Shown here one piece after another: positions 14,483-15,332 of a DNA stretch of 15,332 nt (position 1 is its first letter; every line of letters starts with the position of its first letter). The position numbers were made by a program, and so were the translations under genes. The notes below the pieces were generated by a model that made no database searches, was not told where the DNA came from, and worked only from the letters and a program-made list of their open reading frames with translations. Source of the stretch: Paracoccaceae bacterium (GTDB taxonomy: Bacteria; Pseudomonadota; Alphaproteobacteria; Rhodobacterales; Rhodobacteraceae); the NCBI GenBank assembly GCA_024304875.1, contig JAMWZF010000014.1:1-15332 (forward strand), in the 5' to 3' direction.

Positions 14483-15332
14483 TCAGGCCGCCGCAGAGGC
14501 GGACGCCGGCCCCGTTTTGGCCGGAGCCTTGCCTGACAGCAACGGCGTCGGAACCTTGTCCTGCCCCTCCAGCAGCAAGTCGATGTTCGATTGGATCAAC
14601 TGGTTCTGCTGCGAAATCCTGGTAAGCTCTGCGTCGATGGCGGCCTGGAACTCGTCGAGGCTTTCCACGATGCTGTCAAGCGAGCCGCCGTTGTCTCCCA
14701 GCCGCGCATTCTCGACCCGGCAGAGCGTCCGCGTAGAGGCCAGGCCGGTGACGTAGCGCTTCATCTCCCCCTGCTCCCGAGACAGTTGCCGGGCACTGCG
14801 GCCCAGTTCGCGCAGGGCCTGATAGGCGTCCTCATCGTACTTCGAAGCCAGGCCGACCAGCAGATCGCGCTCCACCTCGTTGTTGTTGTGACCTGCACCT
14901 CGACGTTCATTGTCGAGCGTGTCCGCCACTTCACGCTGCAAACCGGCGGCGGCGGTCAGGTACATCGCCCGGGCGATAGCGCGGCGCATCTGGATGAAAC
15001 CGCTATCATCGCTTTCGAGGAAATTCTTGATCCAGTCCTGCATCTCGCGGGCCATGATGGAATAATTCACCGCGATGGTGCTGATCGGTCCGCCGGTCGG
15101 TTCCAGCCGTGCCGCGATGATCCGCATGTTCGAGGGGACCATCCGGATCCCGTGGAAGGTTCGGACGACCTTGGCCATGGACTTGCTGACCTCCTCGACC
15201 GCCGCGTGAATGGCGCGGAATCGAGCGGGTCTGTGACCCTCGTCCATCTCGACCGCCTTGGCCCGGCAGGTCGTTTCGGTATTCATCGCAGCGGCGGCGA
15301 AATCGCCGTAATGGGCATAACCCTTCTCACGC
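14483..15332 (-). CDS. Coiled-coil, possible chemoreceptor-like cytoplasmic protein (5' partial)
   Basis: The frame has no stop from 15331 down to the TGA at 14483, and reads on upstream of the first ATG (15286) as plausible coding residues (REKGYAHYGDF before it), so the true start lies outside. About 282 residues are visible. There is no transmembrane segment. Helical, heptad-rich sequence includes VSKSMAKVVRTFHGIRMVPS, then MRIIAARLEPTGGPISTIAV and NYSIMAREMQDWI, faintly like the tip of a chemotaxis receptor (an N-x-x-I-I-A hairpin with a GG turn). A second helix region (residues about 145-245) ends with ISQQNQLIQSNIDLL. The tail is a proline/alanine/serine low-complexity stretch (KAPAKTGPASASAAA). 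I do not recognise the family with confidence. It is convergent with ilvE. Confidence 0.6.
   Translation of the reverse strand, partial: REKGYAHYGDFAAAAMNTETTCRAKAVEMDEGHRPARFRAIHAAVEEVSKSMAKVVRTFHGIRMVPSNMRIIAARLEPTGGPISTIAVNYSIMAREMQDWIKNFLESDDSGFIQMRRAIARAMYLTAAAGLQREVADTLDNERRGAGHNNNEVERDLLVGLASKYDEDAYQALRELGRSARQLSREQGEMKRYVTGLASTRTLCRVENARLGDNGGSLDSIVESLDEFQAAIDAELTRISQQNQLIQSNIDLLLEGQDKVPTPLLSGKAPAKTGPASASAAA

Overview
This 15.3 kb stretch has the look of a core chromosomal segment from a GC-rich alphaproteobacterium of the Rhodobacterales (Rhodobacter/Paracoccus/roseobacter relatives). The grounds are very high GC, tight gene packing, a deacetylase-xseB-ispA-dxs cluster, and a MarR + OmpR-type regulator pair (PetP/PetR-like) beside a branched-chain aminotransferase. 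I see no insertion sequence, integrase, tRNA, rRNA, CRISPR array or phage gene. The family assignments rest on motifs read by eye; no database search was possible.

Layout, left to right. The window opens with the last residues of a membrane protein, then aroC (chorismate synthase, +). aroC overlaps tail-to-tail with a WYL-domain regulator (-), which is divergent from a glutathione S-transferase (+). The GST faces a DMT/EamA exporter (-), and a 10-bp-stem terminator lies between them. Upstream of the exporter, on the same strand, is a MarR regulator with a good AT-rich promoter. Next come an HU-family nucleoid protein (-) with its own terminator and a palindrome at its putative promoter, and AMP nucleosidase amn (-). 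amn is divergent from an atypical SDR/YeeZ-like protein (+), which is followed by a bacterial voltage-gated sodium channel (+) with a TLESWSM selectivity filter.

The second half (-) is a biosynthetic cluster: histone-deacetylase-family hydrolase, xseB (exonuclease VII small subunit), ispA (farnesyl diphosphate synthase) and dxs (DXP synthase), with abutting or overlapping ends that imply one transcript. ispA and dxs act in the non-mevalonate isoprenoid pathway, which feeds quinones and, where present, carotenoids and bacteriochlorophyll. Upstream are petR (response regulator) and petP (MarR type), 4 bp apart and divergent from ilvE (+). The predicted petP and ilvE promoters interleave. A 170-bp gene-free GC-rich stretch with competing hairpins follows ilvE. 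The window ends inside a coiled-coil, possibly chemoreceptor-related protein (-) whose 5' end lies outside.

Most of the window is ordinary housekeeping DNA. The items most worth a second look are the sodium channel with an enlarged, two-cysteine pore loop, the degenerate chemoreceptor-like hairpin in the last gene, the overlapping petP/ilvE promoters, and several small palindromes next to regulators or promoters.
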